Positions 1 through 7,197 are shown, numbered from the stretch's first letter. The stretch: 47,078 bases of DNA from Parcubacteria group bacterium GW2011_GWD2_43_10 (GCA_000995845.1 LCEZ01000003.1:1-47078); one strand, 5' to 3'. Translations and numbers: made by a program. The notes: generated by a model from the letters alone, not told the origin.

Positions 1-188
1 AAATTGTTGAAGGAACTGAGTTGAAGGCCTCAAAGGAAACACTTGGCTTTATACTTAAATCTATATCAGATCTATATTCTTCACCAATGGTAAACATAAA
101 GAATAATAGGGACGGAGAAAAGGAAAGTAGCATAGCTATAGCATCTCAGGTCCAAAATATTATTAAGGATGGAATGAATAAATCTTGA
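1..188 (+). CDS. C-terminal end of a truncated hypothetical protein
   Basis: An open frame runs from base 3 to a TGA at 186-188 (61 residues, ending GMNKS) and enters from outside the window. The segment is polar and Ser/Lys/Ile rich, with no motif I recognise. It ends about 60 bases before the first TACGTA palindrome, so it may be one more gene of the small-gene array that follows. There is no basis for a function. Confidence 0.5.
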   Translation, partial: IVEGTELKASKETLGFILKSISDLYSSPMVNIKNNRDGEKESSIAIASQVQNIIKDGMNKS

Positions 189-247
189 GAAAAATTTCAG
201 AAATTTCGAGAAATGGAATAGTAGAGTTACCCAACTAGAGTATTAAT

Positions 248-271
248 GGTTACGTAACAGGCTACGTAACC
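248..271. repeat. 24-bp TACGTA palindrome, copy 1
   Basis: The arms GGTTACGTA and TACGTAACC pair perfectly around a 6-nt centre. Related TACGTAAC-rich palindromes lie directly after the next two genes (819-851 and 1362-1385). The rest of 189-325 holds no gene. It includes a short TTGCTCTAATGAGG stretch that resembles the left end of the second repeat type. Confidence 0.7.
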
Positions 272-325
272 TCGGCGTCTGGGTTTCCACATTAATCTTG
301 CTCTAATGAGGACTAATAATAAATT

Positions 326-826
326 ATGACATGGTTATACGTATTAGTAATAGTAATCGGAGTGCTGGTGGTGGCTGTTAAGATTTTTGATTTGCCGATT
401 GGGCAGGATAAGAAGAAATCAACTTACCGCTATCAGCGGAAGGAGTTTTTTATGAGTCGGCCTGAACATCTATTTTTTGATGTTTTGGTATCAATAGTAG
501 GGGATAGGTATTATGTTTTTTCGCAAGTGCATTTATCAACGATTTTAGATAATAAAGTCAAAGGCCAGAATTGGCGTGGCGCGTTTCGGCATATTGACGA
601 AAAGTCGGTTGATTTTGTGATATGCGATAAGGCTTATATCAAGCCTTTGCTCGCCATTGAGCTTGACGATAGCAGTCATGAACGAGCTGGCAGGCAAGAT
701 AGAGATGCTGAGGTTGAGCGGATTTTTAAAGAAGTCGGCTTGCCGCTGCTGCGCCTTGCCAACCAAAATCAATACAATAAGGACGAAATTAGGAATCAGA
801 TTTTTCAAGCCTTAAATATTACGTAA
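326..826 (+). CDS. DUF2726 domain protein, membrane-anchored
   Basis: The 166-residue protein has one N-terminal membrane segment (about residues 3-21). A DUF2726 domain follows: the basic entry YRYQRKEFFMSRPE at 34-47, then VDFVICD near 95-101, then IELDDSSHERAGRQDRD near 111-127. DUF2726 proteins resemble PD-(D/E)xK nucleases, and D96 and E112 could be the acidic pair, but the substrate is unknown. The stop codon lies inside a TACGTAAC repeat. No Shine-Dalgarno sequence is at a useful distance; a GAGG lies 14 nt upstream. The gene stands alone among unrelated small genes, so context gives little. The family call is firm; nuclease activity is inference. Confidence 0.8.
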   Translation: MTWLYVLVIVIGVLVVAVKIFDLPIGQDKKKSTYRYQRKEFFMSRPEHLFFDVLVSIVGDRYYVFSQVHLSTILDNKVKGQNWRGAFRHIDEKSVDFVICDKAYIKPLLAIELDDSSHERAGRQDRDAEVERIFKEVGLPLLRLANQNQYNKDEIRNQIFQALNIT

Positions 827-851
827 CTTATTACGTAACAGCTTACGTACC
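819..851. repeat. TACGTAAC repeat cluster, copy 2
   Basis: Two direct copies of ATTACGTAAC are followed by GCTTACGTACC. The first copy supplies the stop codon of the preceding DUF2726 gene. It belongs to the same family as 248-271 and 1362-1385. Confidence 0.65.
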
Positions 852-888
852 TGGCTCCAATTCACCCGAATTCATCCCTTTTCACCAC

Positions 889-912
889 TTTCCTATTTGC
901 CTAAATAGGAAA
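889..912. repeat. perfect 10-bp inverted repeat
   Basis: TTTCCTATTT and AAATAGGAAA pair perfectly around a GCCT loop. No T-run follows on either strand, so it is not a typical intrinsic terminator. It sits between the TACGTA repeat and repeat copy A. Confidence 0.6.
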
Positions 913-927
913 ATACTCTACTTTCAC

Positions 928-957
928 CTGGCTCTAATTCGCGCGAATAGGCGAATA
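928..957 (+). repeat. intergenic palindromic repeat, copy A
   Basis: A 30-bp element begins CTGGCTCTAATTC, has the 12-bp palindrome ATTCGCGCGAAT at its centre and ends GAATAGGCGAATA. A degenerate copy (CTGGCTCCAATTCACCC) lies at 851-867. The element ends directly before the spacer of the next gene. Confidence 0.8.
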
Positions 958-982
958 TAACAAATGTGATTATAAATATCTT

Positions 983-1363
983 ATGACAAACATAGCAATT
1001 CCATCGATAAAAATAATATTATATTTTCAAGGAGAAGTATTATTGTTAAGCGCTGAGGGCAGCTGGGATTTGCCAGGTGGAAGAATGGAATATGGAGAAC
1101 ATATTTTTGATTGCTTACATCGAGAACTAAAGGAGGAGCTTGGTGTTGATGTTCAATTCAAGACAGAGCCTAAAGTAGTCCGAGTATACGACTATACACC
1201 GAGGGCTGATGGCGTTCATCGTTTATACGTTGTTTATGCTTATAATTTGGATGAGAAGATTCAGGTTAAATCTGAACAGGTACAATGGTTGAATGCCGAT
1301 ATGGTGCGGGAACTAAAGCATGATGAAAATTGGAAACAGATGATTTTAAATTTTATTAGTTAG
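983..1363 (+). CDS. NUDIX hydrolase
   Basis: The 126-residue protein has a complete Nudix box, GX5EX7REUXEEXGU, from G33 to V55 (E39, R47, E48, E51, E52, G54). The family hydrolyses nucleoside diphosphates linked to another group and uses the box glutamates to bind Mg. The substrate cannot be read from this sequence. The length is normal for a single-domain enzyme. The start ATG has no Shine-Dalgarno sequence and is preceded by an AT-rich TATAAATATCTT spacer. A second NUDIX gene of different sequence lies at 2580. The two share only the box, so they are not a recent duplication. Confidence 0.9.
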   Translation: MTNIAIPSIKIILYFQGEVLLLSAEGSWDLPGGRMEYGEHIFDCLHRELKEELGVDVQFKTEPKVVRVYDYTPRADGVHRLYVVYAYNLDEKIQVKSEQVQWLNADMVRELKHDENWKQMILNFIS

Positions 1364-1385
1364 GTACGTAACTAATTATGTACCT
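1362..1385. repeat. TACGTA palindrome, copy 3
   Basis: An AGGTAC...GTACCT near-palindrome of 24 bp starts inside the stop codon of the NUDIX gene. A degenerate CTGGCTTTAATTCACCC follows, and then repeat copy B. The order is the same as after the DUF2726 gene. Confidence 0.65.
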
Positions 1386-1417
1386 GGCTTTAATTCACCC
1401 ATCTGCACTAATTTCAA

Positions 1418-1447
1418 CTGGCTCTAATTCGCGCGAATAGGCGAATA
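1418..1447 (+). repeat. intergenic palindromic repeat, copy B
   Basis: Identical to copy A over the 30-bp core (CTGGCTC...GGCGAATA), in the same orientation. It ends 16 bases before the next start codon. Confidence 0.8.
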
Positions 1448-1463
1448 GTGCTAAGCTAGCTTT

Positions 1464-1724
1464 ATGAAGGATATTGAGAAAATATTAAAGGCCTTAGCCA
1501 ACCGCCGCCGTTTGGCCATAATAAAATACCTCAATTCCCGCCATGAAGCGGCGGTGGGTGATATTGCCACCGCCATCAAACTGTCGTTGAAGGCAACATC
1601 TAAACATTTAGTAATCTTGCATAATGTGGATATATTAGAACGGGAGCAGCGCAGTCTTCTGATGTATTATCGGTTAGCTGATTCTCTGCCTAAGCTTGCC
1701 CGTTCAATTATTCACTATCTCTAA
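1464..1724 (+). CDS. ArsR-family winged-helix regulator
   Basis: This is an 86-residue single-domain protein. Residues 1-30 (EKILKALANRRRLAIIKYL) are the typical ArsR entry helix. A recognition region follows at about 35-55 (LSLKATSKHLVILHNVDIL), then a wing ending REQRSLLMYYRLAD. No metal-binding cysteine pair is visible, so the signal is unknown. A possible extended -10 (TGCTAAGCT) ends 6 nt before the ATG, which suggests a leaderless message. The stop codon TAA lies inside repeat copy C. Confidence 0.88.
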   Translation: MKDIEKILKALANRRRLAIIKYLNSRHEAAVGDIATAIKLSLKATSKHLVILHNVDILEREQRSLLMYYRLADSLPKLARSIIHYL

Positions 1725-1744
1725 TTCGCGCGAATAGGCGAATA
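1718..1744 (+). repeat. intergenic palindromic repeat, copy C
   Basis: A 27-bp copy (TCTCTAATTCGCGCGAATA then GGCGAATA) in the same orientation as A and B. It lacks only the first bases. Its TAA is the stop codon of the ArsR gene. Confidence 0.8.
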
Positions 1745-1763
1745 GTAATAATCGAGTCATTAT

Positions 1764-2249
1764 ATGTCTTATACTAAAAAGTTAATGCCCATACTGGCCA
1801 TTGCAGTGGCAGCCGGCTTCCTGACCGATTATATCGGCCTGTTTAATTTTGGCTGGATGTTCATAGCAGCCCCGGCGGCGGCGGGCGTGCTTTTGGCGAT
1901 AGTTCAGAATGAGACTTCAAGTTATAGATTTTTGGATAAATTAGTCATTGGTTCGTTTGTATATAGTTTTATCTTCGCCGGTTTGGCTGTGGTCCATATG
2001 TACTTTTCGTCGGTTGATTGGTACCTGGCACACCCAAAATTATCCTTTGGCATGAGCTTTAATTTTTTGGATCATCTCTGGTTAGCACTAGCCTTATCTT
2101 TCATCGCTTTTATGGGCGGCCTAGTGGGCATAGTAGGCAAGGGTTTTTATATTTTGCATTCTGCCAAGTCCGCCTCTGCATCTAATTCCTCCCTGCGGGA
2201 GGTAAACGCGCACCTGTCTCTCGTAGGGAGAAATAGGCGAATGGTATGA
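1764..2249 (+). CDS. multi-pass membrane protein of unknown function
   Basis: This 161-residue protein has about four hydrophobic segments (near residues 8-28, 30-48, 63-85 and 100-130). No family was recognised. The last 22 residues (from SNSSLREV onward) are read through repeat copy D and are polar, unlike the rest of the protein. The original end was probably near residue 139. The start ATG follows repeat copy C with no Shine-Dalgarno sequence. Its role is unknown; a two-segment membrane protein follows in the array. Confidence 0.7.
   Translation: MSYTKKLMPILAIAVAAGFLTDYIGLFNFGWMFIAAPAAAGVLLAIVQNETSSYRFLDKLVIGSFVYSFIFAGLAVVHMYFSSVDWYLAHPKLSFGMSFNFLDHLWLALALSFIAFMGGLVGIVGKGFYILHSAKSASASNSSLREVNAHLSLVGRNRRMV
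2178..2242 (+). repeat. long palindromic repeat, copy D (with GC-rich insert)
   Basis: The outer ends match copies A-C (TCTAATTC at the left, AAATAGGCGAATG at the right). The GCGC centre is replaced by about 40 bases carrying CCTCCCTGCGGGAGG and CTCTCGTAGGGAG. The element is translated as the C-terminal tail of the preceding membrane protein. Confidence 0.75.
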
Positions 2250-2268
2250 TGTTTGCTAAGGTTAAACT

Positions 2269-2529
2269 ATGGTAGATTGGAAAGCTTGGTTTAAAAAAGT
2301 ATTTTATAAGGATTCTCCAGCTATTAAGGTAGCGGGGGTGTTGCTAATTATAATTGGCTTTGCCGCGCTTATTACCCCTTTTAGCCCAGGTTCGTGGCTG
2401 ATATTCATTGGCTTAGGATTTTGGGGCGTGCGTTTGGCATTTTGGGAACGCCTTAAAGTAATGTTGAAAGATAAATACAATTCTTGGAAGAATAGAAAAT
2501 CATCTGGCTCTAATTCCTCCCTACGGTAG
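2269..2529 (+). CDS. small PGPGW-like membrane protein
   Basis: The 86-residue protein has two membrane segments (about 19-36 and 40-56) joined by SPGSWLIFIGLGFWGVRLAF. This resembles the PGPGW family of small integral membrane proteins of unknown function, with an imperfect motif (SPGSW). A basic amphipathic tail follows. The final residues SNSSLR come from repeat copy E, which also supplies the stop codon. A weak AAGG lies 7-9 nt before the ATG. Confidence 0.65.
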   Translation: MVDWKAWFKKVFYKDSPAIKVAGVLLIIIGFAALITPFSPGSWLIFIGLGFWGVRLAFWERLKVMLKDKYNSWKNRKSSGSNSSLR

Positions 2530-2571
2530 GTAAACGCGCGGTTGTCTCTCGTAGGGAGGAATAGGCGAATA
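2504..2571 (+). repeat. long palindromic repeat, copy E (with GC-rich insert)
   Basis: It has the same ends as copies A-C and the same type of central insert as copy D (CCTCCCTACGGTAGG, then CTCTCGTAGGGAGG). It overlaps the 3' end of the PGPGW-like gene and ends 8 bases before the next start codon. Confidence 0.78.
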
Positions 2572-2579
2572 ATATAAAT

Positions 2580-3071
2580 ATGGTAATTAAAGCCAAGATA
2601 ATATGGGGCGGGAAAGAACATAGTATTGAGTACCATGACGCCGATTCATTTTTAGAATTACCCGCAGATAAGATCACACAGGCCTATGGGGTTTGTTTTG
2701 TTGATGACAAAATTGTAATTGGTTTACGCGGAGCTAAACAAACCTGGGGTATTATTGGCGGTACGGTAGAGCCAGGCGAAACACCTGAACAAACATTGAT
2801 TCGCGAGGTACAAGAGGAATCAAATATGCGTGTACTTAAATATCTACCTTTGGGATATCAAATAGTTACCAGGCCTGATGGCTCTATAAACTACCAACTG
2901 CGTTATTGCTGTATGGTTCAACCAATTGGAAATTTTGTTAGTGATCCGGCTGGTAGTATTGTGGAAATTAAGTTAGTAAATCCAGCTGACTACAAAGAAT
3001 ATTTTGATTGGGGTGAAGTTGGTGATCGTATAATAGCGCGAGCCTTGGAACTCAAACTAAAGATTATCTAG
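2580..3071 (+). CDS. NUDIX hydrolase with a variant Nudix box
   Basis: This 163-residue protein carries GGTVEPGETPEQTLIREVQEES at about 60-81. G61, E67, R75, E76, E79 and E80 fit the Nudix box. The usual glycine before the final hydrophobic residue is replaced (ESNM), so activity is probable but not certain. About 35 extra residues precede the fold compared with the first NUDIX protein. The gene follows repeat copy E directly and is the last gene of the repeat-separated array. Confidence 0.85.
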   Translation: MVIKAKIIWGGKEHSIEYHDADSFLELPADKITQAYGVCFVDDKIVIGLRGAKQTWGIIGGTVEPGETPEQTLIREVQEESNMRVLKYLPLGYQIVTRPDGSINYQLRYCCMVQPIGNFVSDPAGSIVEIKLVNPADYKEYFDWGEVGDRIIARALELKLKII

Positions 3072-3080
3072 TTCTAAATT

Positions 3081-3314
3081 ATGCCAATCAATAAAGCTTG
3101 GCACTTGGAGCACAAGATGCCAAAAAATCCGACTGAAGCTGAGTGCCTACGCTGGCACCTGAGCCACGTTAAGCACTGCACCTGTTGGCCATTGCCGAAA
3201 TCTTTAACTAGCAAAATTAAAAAATGCAGTCGTGGGCATTATTATCTTAGTTCTGGTCCGTGCCCCAAGTGCTGGCCTGGTTACAAAAAGCACAAAACTC
3301 CCAAAAAGAGGTAG
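3081..3314 (+). CDS. small Cys/His-rich zinc-ribbon protein
   Basis: The first half of this 77-residue basic protein has the pattern WHLEHKMPKNPTEAE...WHLSHVKHCTCWPLP. I have seen similar sequences among uncharacterised CPR proteins but cannot name the family. The second half has C-x2-GH and CPKC (CSRGH...CPKCWPGY), a probable zinc ribbon. It lies 9 bases after the NUDIX gene and 9 bases before the next gene. It may bind nucleic acid, but nothing in the sequence shows this. Confidence 0.65.
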   Translation: MPINKAWHLEHKMPKNPTEAECLRWHLSHVKHCTCWPLPKSLTSKIKKCSRGHYYLSSGPCPKCWPGYKKHKTPKKR

Positions 3315-3323
3315 AATGTAGCT

Positions 3324-4229
3324 ATGTCTAATATTACTCGTATAAGTATTTATCAGTTTACTTATTTAGCCGGTCTGACTTTATTGCTGGTGGTTTTTGT
3401 GTTAATTTCCAACCTTTCTATTGTTGGCTCGCAGAATTGCTCATTCAAGTGGCAAAAAAGTAGAGTAGCAGCTGACCCGTTGGATGCTACTTATTATTTT
3501 GAAGGTAATCCAGTAACGCTAATTAATGGTCTGGCGCAAGAGTCAGTAGCTGGGGCGAGTGTTTTAATAACTCGCGTCTGGAGTGAACCAGCCATGGGGG
3601 ATTTAAACGCTGACAGCCGCAATGATTATGCATTTATTATTACTCAAGAGGCCGGCGGCAGCGGCAGTTTCTTTTATATAGCGGCGGCCCTTGGCTATGG
3701 CAATGGTTATATTGGCACTAATGCGGTTTTGCTTGGTGACCGCATTACCCCGCAAAATATTTCTGTTTCCCAGAGGCAGATTTTAGTTAACTACGCCGAG
3801 CGTTTGCCCGATGAACCTATGACGGCGAAGCCATCAGTGGGCCGTTCCGCTTATTTGAGCGTATCTGGTTCGCGGCTGTTACTCACTGGACCAAAATTAA
3901 ACGATAAGATTCAAGTAACTGAGCCGTTGCCAAATGCACTTGTATCCAGTCCTTTGATGGTGAGTGGGCAAGCTCGGGGCACTTGGTATTTTGAAGCCAG
4001 TTTTCCAGTCAGCCTCCTAGAGGCTAATGGTAATAATATAGCAACTGATCCGCCCTACATTATGACTGATAAGGAATGGATGACCACTGACTTTGTGCCG
4101 TTTGAGGCGATACTGACATTTACTCCGCCTGCCACCAAGACCGGGTGGCTGATCTTGAAAAAGGATAACCCCTCAGGTTTGCCCGCAAATGATGATTCAA
4201 TTTCTATACCAATACGCTTTGCTGAATAG
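3324..4229 (+). CDS. secreted or anchored protein with C-terminal Gmad2 domain
   Basis: This 301-residue protein has an N-terminal membrane segment (about 12-32). A middle domain contains MGDLNADSRNDYAFIIT, which looks like an FG-GAP-style calcium loop, followed by a glycine-rich segment. Residues about 196-300 (IQVTEPLPNALVSSPLMVSGQARGTWYFEASFPV) match the Gmad2 immunoglobulin-like domain first seen in spore-germination proteins. CPR genomes often use it in cell-surface proteins. It is probably exported and held by its N-terminus. An AGAGG lies 13 nt before the ATG, too far to be a clear ribosome site. Confidence 0.7.
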   Translation: MSNITRISIYQFTYLAGLTLLLVVFVLISNLSIVGSQNCSFKWQKSRVAADPLDATYYFEGNPVTLINGLAQESVAGASVLITRVWSEPAMGDLNADSRNDYAFIITQEAGGSGSFFYIAAALGYGNGYIGTNAVLLGDRITPQNISVSQRQILVNYAERLPDEPMTAKPSVGRSAYLSVSGSRLLLTGPKLNDKIQVTEPLPNALVSSPLMVSGQARGTWYFEASFPVSLLEANGNNIATDPPYIMTDKEWMTTDFVPFEAILTFTPPATKTGWLILKKDNPSGLPANDDSISIPIRFAE

Positions 4230-4240
4230 CAGATATTTAT

Positions 4241-4552
4241 ATGCAGAAACTTACACTGGCAAACTACCTTGAATATTTAAAAGATAACCCAAATAAGTAT
4301 TGGTTCAGGCGTAAACTTTACGGCTGGGGCTGGACACCAGCCACTTGGCAGGGCTGGCTGACCTTGTTAATTTTTATTTTGATTATTCCGCTTAATTTTT
4401 ACCGGATTGATTCGGTGTCGCACTCAGCTAGTGATACTTTGATTAATTTCATTCCCCAGACTCTCTTGCTGACAATATTGCTTTTAATAGTTTGTTTTAT
4501 TAAGGGTGAACCGCCGCGCTGGCAATGGGGAATACCTGACAAAAAAGATTAA
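4241..4552 (+). CDS. two-pass membrane protein of unknown function
   Basis: The 103-residue protein has hydrophobic segments at about 38-54 and 69-86. It begins with a Trp/Tyr-rich amphipathic stretch (KYWFRRKLYGWGWTPATWQGW). No family was recognised. It lies 11 bases after the Gmad2 gene, probably in one unit with it and the slipin gene that follows. Confidence 0.7.
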   Translation: MQKLTLANYLEYLKDNPNKYWFRRKLYGWGWTPATWQGWLTLLIFILIIPLNFYRIDSVSHSASDTLINFIPQTLLLTILLLIVCFIKGEPPRWQWGIPDKKD

Positions 4553-4579
4553 TCTAACTAATAATTAATTAAAACACTT

Positions 4580-5335
4580 ATGCCTTATTTCATAATTACA
4601 ATATTGTTCTTGTTGATGATTGCTTCCATAAAGCAGATTAATCAGTATGAGCGAGGTGTAAAATTTATGCTCGGTAAGTACCGCGGCATTATGAATCCAG
4701 GCTGGCGGATAGTGGTGCCAATATTCCAAAGTTACCAAAAAGTGGATATGAGGGTGAAAGCGGTGGACGTGCCGGATCAGGAAGCGATCACCAAAGATAA
4801 TATTTCAGTAAAAGTAAATGCGGTTATTTACTACAGAGCTCAGGAGGTTGATAGGGTAGTGCTGGAGGTAGAACATTTTATGTATGCCATTTCCCAGCTA
4901 GCCCAAACCACCATGCGCAATGTGGTTGGCGAAGTGGAATTGGATGAGTTGCTTTCCAATCGGGATAAAATCTCGGAGCGCATTCGCTCCATTGTTGATA
5001 ATCTAACCGACCCCTGGGGTGTGAAGGTTAATTCCGTGGATCTTAAAGATATTACCTTGCCTGAGGAAATGAAACGCGTTATTGGCAAGCAAGCGGAAGC
5101 GGAGCGGGAAAAGCGGTCGGTTATCATTAAAGCTGAGGGTGAAGTGATTGCGGCCGACAATATGGCCAAAGCCGCCGCTATTCTAGCCAGTTCCAATGGC
5201 GCCCTGCATTTACGGACACTGCAGTCTATTAATGATGTCAGTTCAGATCAATCTAACACTATTATTTTTGCCATACCATTGGAGGTTTTAAGGGCTTTTG
5301 AGAGGATTGGTATAAAAAAAGAAGGTAAGGTTTAG
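4580..5335 (+). CDS. SPFH/Band 7 slipin
   Basis: This 251-residue membrane-associated scaffold has one N-terminal hydrophobic segment (1-16). The Band 7 domain follows, starting INQYERGVKFMLGKYRGIMNPGWRIVVP and continuing through VDVPDQEAITKDNISVKVNAVIYYR. The C-terminal part is an Ala/Glu-rich coiled coil (EAEREKRSVIIKAEGEVIAADNMAKAAAI). This is a full-length stomatin/slipin-type protein. Slipins organise membrane microdomains and often pair with a NfeD protein; none is seen here. A strong terminator follows at 5352. Confidence 0.9.
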   Translation: MPYFIITILFLLMIASIKQINQYERGVKFMLGKYRGIMNPGWRIVVPIFQSYQKVDMRVKAVDVPDQEAITKDNISVKVNAVIYYRAQEVDRVVLEVEHFMYAISQLAQTTMRNVVGEVELDELLSNRDKISERIRSIVDNLTDPWGVKVNSVDLKDITLPEEMKRVIGKQAEAEREKRSVIIKAEGEVIAADNMAKAAAILASSNGALHLRTLQSINDVSSDQSNTIIFAIPLEVLRAFERIGIKKEGKV

Positions 5336-5351
5336 AATTAGGTTGAATTTT

Positions 5352-5388
5352 AAAGCGGCCTGATTTCTCAGGCCGCTTTTGTTGTTTG
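5352..5388 (+). terminator. intrinsic terminator after slipin
   Basis: AAAGCGGCCTGA and TCAGGCCGCTTT pair around TTTC and are followed by TGTTGTTT. It overlaps the -35 box of the next promoter. Confidence 0.9.
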
Positions 5389-5414
5389 ACAAAGCCAGGT
5401 GGGGGGTGTAAGGT
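5386..5414 (+). promoter_or_regulatory. promoter of the secreted-protein gene
   Basis: TTGACA (5386-5391), a 17-nt spacer and TAAGGT (5409-5414). It predicts an A-rich leader of about 49 nt before the ATG at 5470, unlike the near-leaderless starts elsewhere in the window. Confidence 0.7.
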
Positions 5415-5459
5415 TTTTTCAAATAATCAAATAAAATAAATTAAAAATAAACAAAGTAC

Positions 5460-5464
5460 GGAGG
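5460..5464 (+). promoter_or_regulatory. strong Shine-Dalgarno GGAGG
   Basis: GGAGG lies 5 nt before the ATG at 5470. It is one of only two strong ribosome binding sites seen in the window. Confidence 0.85.
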
Positions 5465-5469
5465 AAAAA

Positions 5470-6216
5470 ATGAATAAGTTCGCAATTCTGCTAACAGCAT
5501 TGCTATTAATAGCAGCTAGCGCTTGGGCGCAAACGAGCCTAATATTAGGCACACCTGACACCAGGATTGATCAGAAAAAGTATTTATCTGCTGTTAAAAC
5601 TTTCATGCAGTCTGATTCTAGTTTTGCTGTGGTTGACAGCATTATATGTGTCATGTCAGGATACGGCCCAGGCAATCCGCTGACTCAAATTAGGGGTTTG
5701 CAAAGTTCATTGCAAAAAAATAGTTACACAATTTATATGAATAGCACGCCAGCAGACATGATCCAAGATTGGCGCTGGGCTAATAGTAATATTGATCCCC
5801 GCATTCAGCCGCATCGTGGCTTAACCAAAGTGTCAAGGTATTGCCTGGTTATTAAGCAAGATAGCCTGCAATCAATTCTATGGTTGCAAGACTATTTAGC
5901 AGTGAATCCTTGGCGTTGGTCTCACTTGATCAACGGTGATTCAATCACAATCATTCAGTCACTATTAACTGAACTTAAGCGTAAAGATATTGCTCAAGTT
6001 AATATGGCTGATATTAAACCAGAGACATATGATTACATGATCAGCTTGGTAGGTGAGCCGATTGACTCTGCCAGCCAAGCACTTTTACGCGCACTAGCGA
6101 CAGATGGCTGGACTATGAAAATCAGTTACGGTAATTATGGCGGCATGGCAATAGAAAATATCTATTATCTCAAGCCGGATAAGCTTGCCAGCTTAATCCA
6201 AACTTTTTTGAAATAA
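5470..6216 (+). CDS. secreted protein of unknown function
   Basis: The 248-residue product has a clear signal peptide (KFAILLTALLLIAASAWAQ, predicted cut after AWA or AQ). The mature domain is mixed alpha/beta and has no motif I recognise. Expression signals are unusual for this window: a TTGACA-17-TAAGGT promoter, a 49-nt A-rich leader and GGAGG. The minus-strand T9SS-domain gene at 29675 has the same set. A putative metallopeptidase follows 13 bases after the stop, which suggests a two-gene unit. The protein could be a target, inhibitor or partner of that peptidase, but this is guesswork. Confidence 0.7.
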   Translation: MNKFAILLTALLLIAASAWAQTSLILGTPDTRIDQKKYLSAVKTFMQSDSSFAVVDSIICVMSGYGPGNPLTQIRGLQSSLQKNSYTIYMNSTPADMIQDWRWANSNIDPRIQPHRGLTKVSRYCLVIKQDSLQSILWLQDYLAVNPWRWSHLINGDSITIIQSLLTELKRKDIAQVNMADIKPETYDYMISLVGEPIDSASQALLRALATDGWTMKISYGNYGGMAIENIYYLKPDKLASLIQTFLK

Positions 6217-6229
6217 CATTGAATTATCA

Positions 6230-7159
6230 GTGGATTCACTGGAAAATATATTGCGACAATATGCTGAATTTGATACTTTTGACACCTTTGGTAATAATGT
6301 TTGTCGGGATATGGTGGCAGATGCTTTAACATCTAGCACGCGTATTACTTATTTTCCAGCCCTTGCCCTGATGGATTCAGTTGTGGCTATAGAATATAGT
6401 TTTGACCTGAAGTATTTAGGTTATAGTGGTGTATTAAATAAAATATTTTCATCTCCAAGTGTGTCAAGAATTAAAATTGATGATCCTTGGCCTTACATGG
6501 TTTATGGTGTAAAAAAAATATTGCCGAAATTAGAATCGTATCAAGTCAAAGATTTTTTGTTGGGCATTGCCGATATTGAATCACTTTTTGCCTATGACCT
6601 GAGTGAAGTTATAAAACGTATTTATATAACGACGGATCATATTCAAAATGCTGGTTATAATTCATCCGATACCGCCAGTGTATATGTTCATGAACTTACA
6701 TTAAGTAAAATTGATACTGTCGGTTTTCTGCCGGTAGACGCTCGGATAGTAGGCCGCCACGAAGCGATTCATGCTATAGCCGACAAACTTGGCCTTAATG
6801 ATAACGAGTTGTTGGGGCAATTGTTCTGGGAGTTACATTCCGAATTCAGAGCCAATATTATGGGTGGATCGGGTTATTTTTATGCTCAATTAGATGAGGA
6901 AAAGTTTGATCCTGATAGTGCTATTTTTGGCGGGCATAGCTTTGAGTCACCTAAAGAATTTTTAGCCAGCTATCTTAATTCCGTAGTCCATGAAAATTGG
7001 GAAGAAATCATGGCAAAAAAAAGCGAAGGCTTTAGTCAAACTTATACCCATGTTACTCAAGTTATGAGAAATATTTTTATTGGTCGGCCAGAATTAAAAA
7101 ATACAGCCATGGCAAGTCTACTAGAAGTTAGATTAGTTTGGTTCAAAGAAAATAAATAA
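6230..7159 (+). CDS. putative HEXXH zinc metallopeptidase
   Basis: This 309-residue protein contains GRHEAIHAIADKLG at about 181-194, a HEXXH zinc motif. A possible third ligand lies about 25 residues later (WELHSEFRA). That arrangement resembles gluzincins, but I cannot assign a family. There is no signal peptide. The frame can start only at GTG (6230), at TTG a few codons later, or at an ATG near residue 28, because a TGA closes the frame at 6209. The start is therefore uncertain. No Shine-Dalgarno sequence is present, so translation may depend on the upstream secreted-protein gene. The motif is clear; activity and substrate are inference. Confidence 0.6.
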   Translation: MDSLENILRQYAEFDTFDTFGNNVCRDMVADALTSSTRITYFPALALMDSVVAIEYSFDLKYLGYSGVLNKIFSSPSVSRIKIDDPWPYMVYGVKKILPKLESYQVKDFLLGIADIESLFAYDLSEVIKRIYITTDHIQNAGYNSSDTASVYVHELTLSKIDTVGFLPVDARIVGRHEAIHAIADKLGLNDNELLGQLFWELHSEFRANIMGGSGYFYAQLDEEKFDPDSAIFGGHSFESPKEFLASYLNSVVHENWEEIMAKKSEGFSQTYTHVTQVMRNIFIGRPELKNTAMASLLEVRLVWFKENK

Positions 7160-7164
7160 AATTT

Positions 7165-7197
7165 AAGAGCGGTTTGAGGAACTCATGCCGCTTTTTT
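7165..7197 (+). terminator. intrinsic terminator after the metallopeptidase gene
   Basis: AGCGG and CCGCT close a hairpin with an inner GAG/CTC pairing. T6 follows. Confidence 0.75.

Noticed and set aside
189..2580. A classical integron with attC sites
   Set aside because: The elements lack the GTTRRRY and RYYYAAC core sites and no integrase gene is in the window. Only the general cassette-like layout is kept as a finding.
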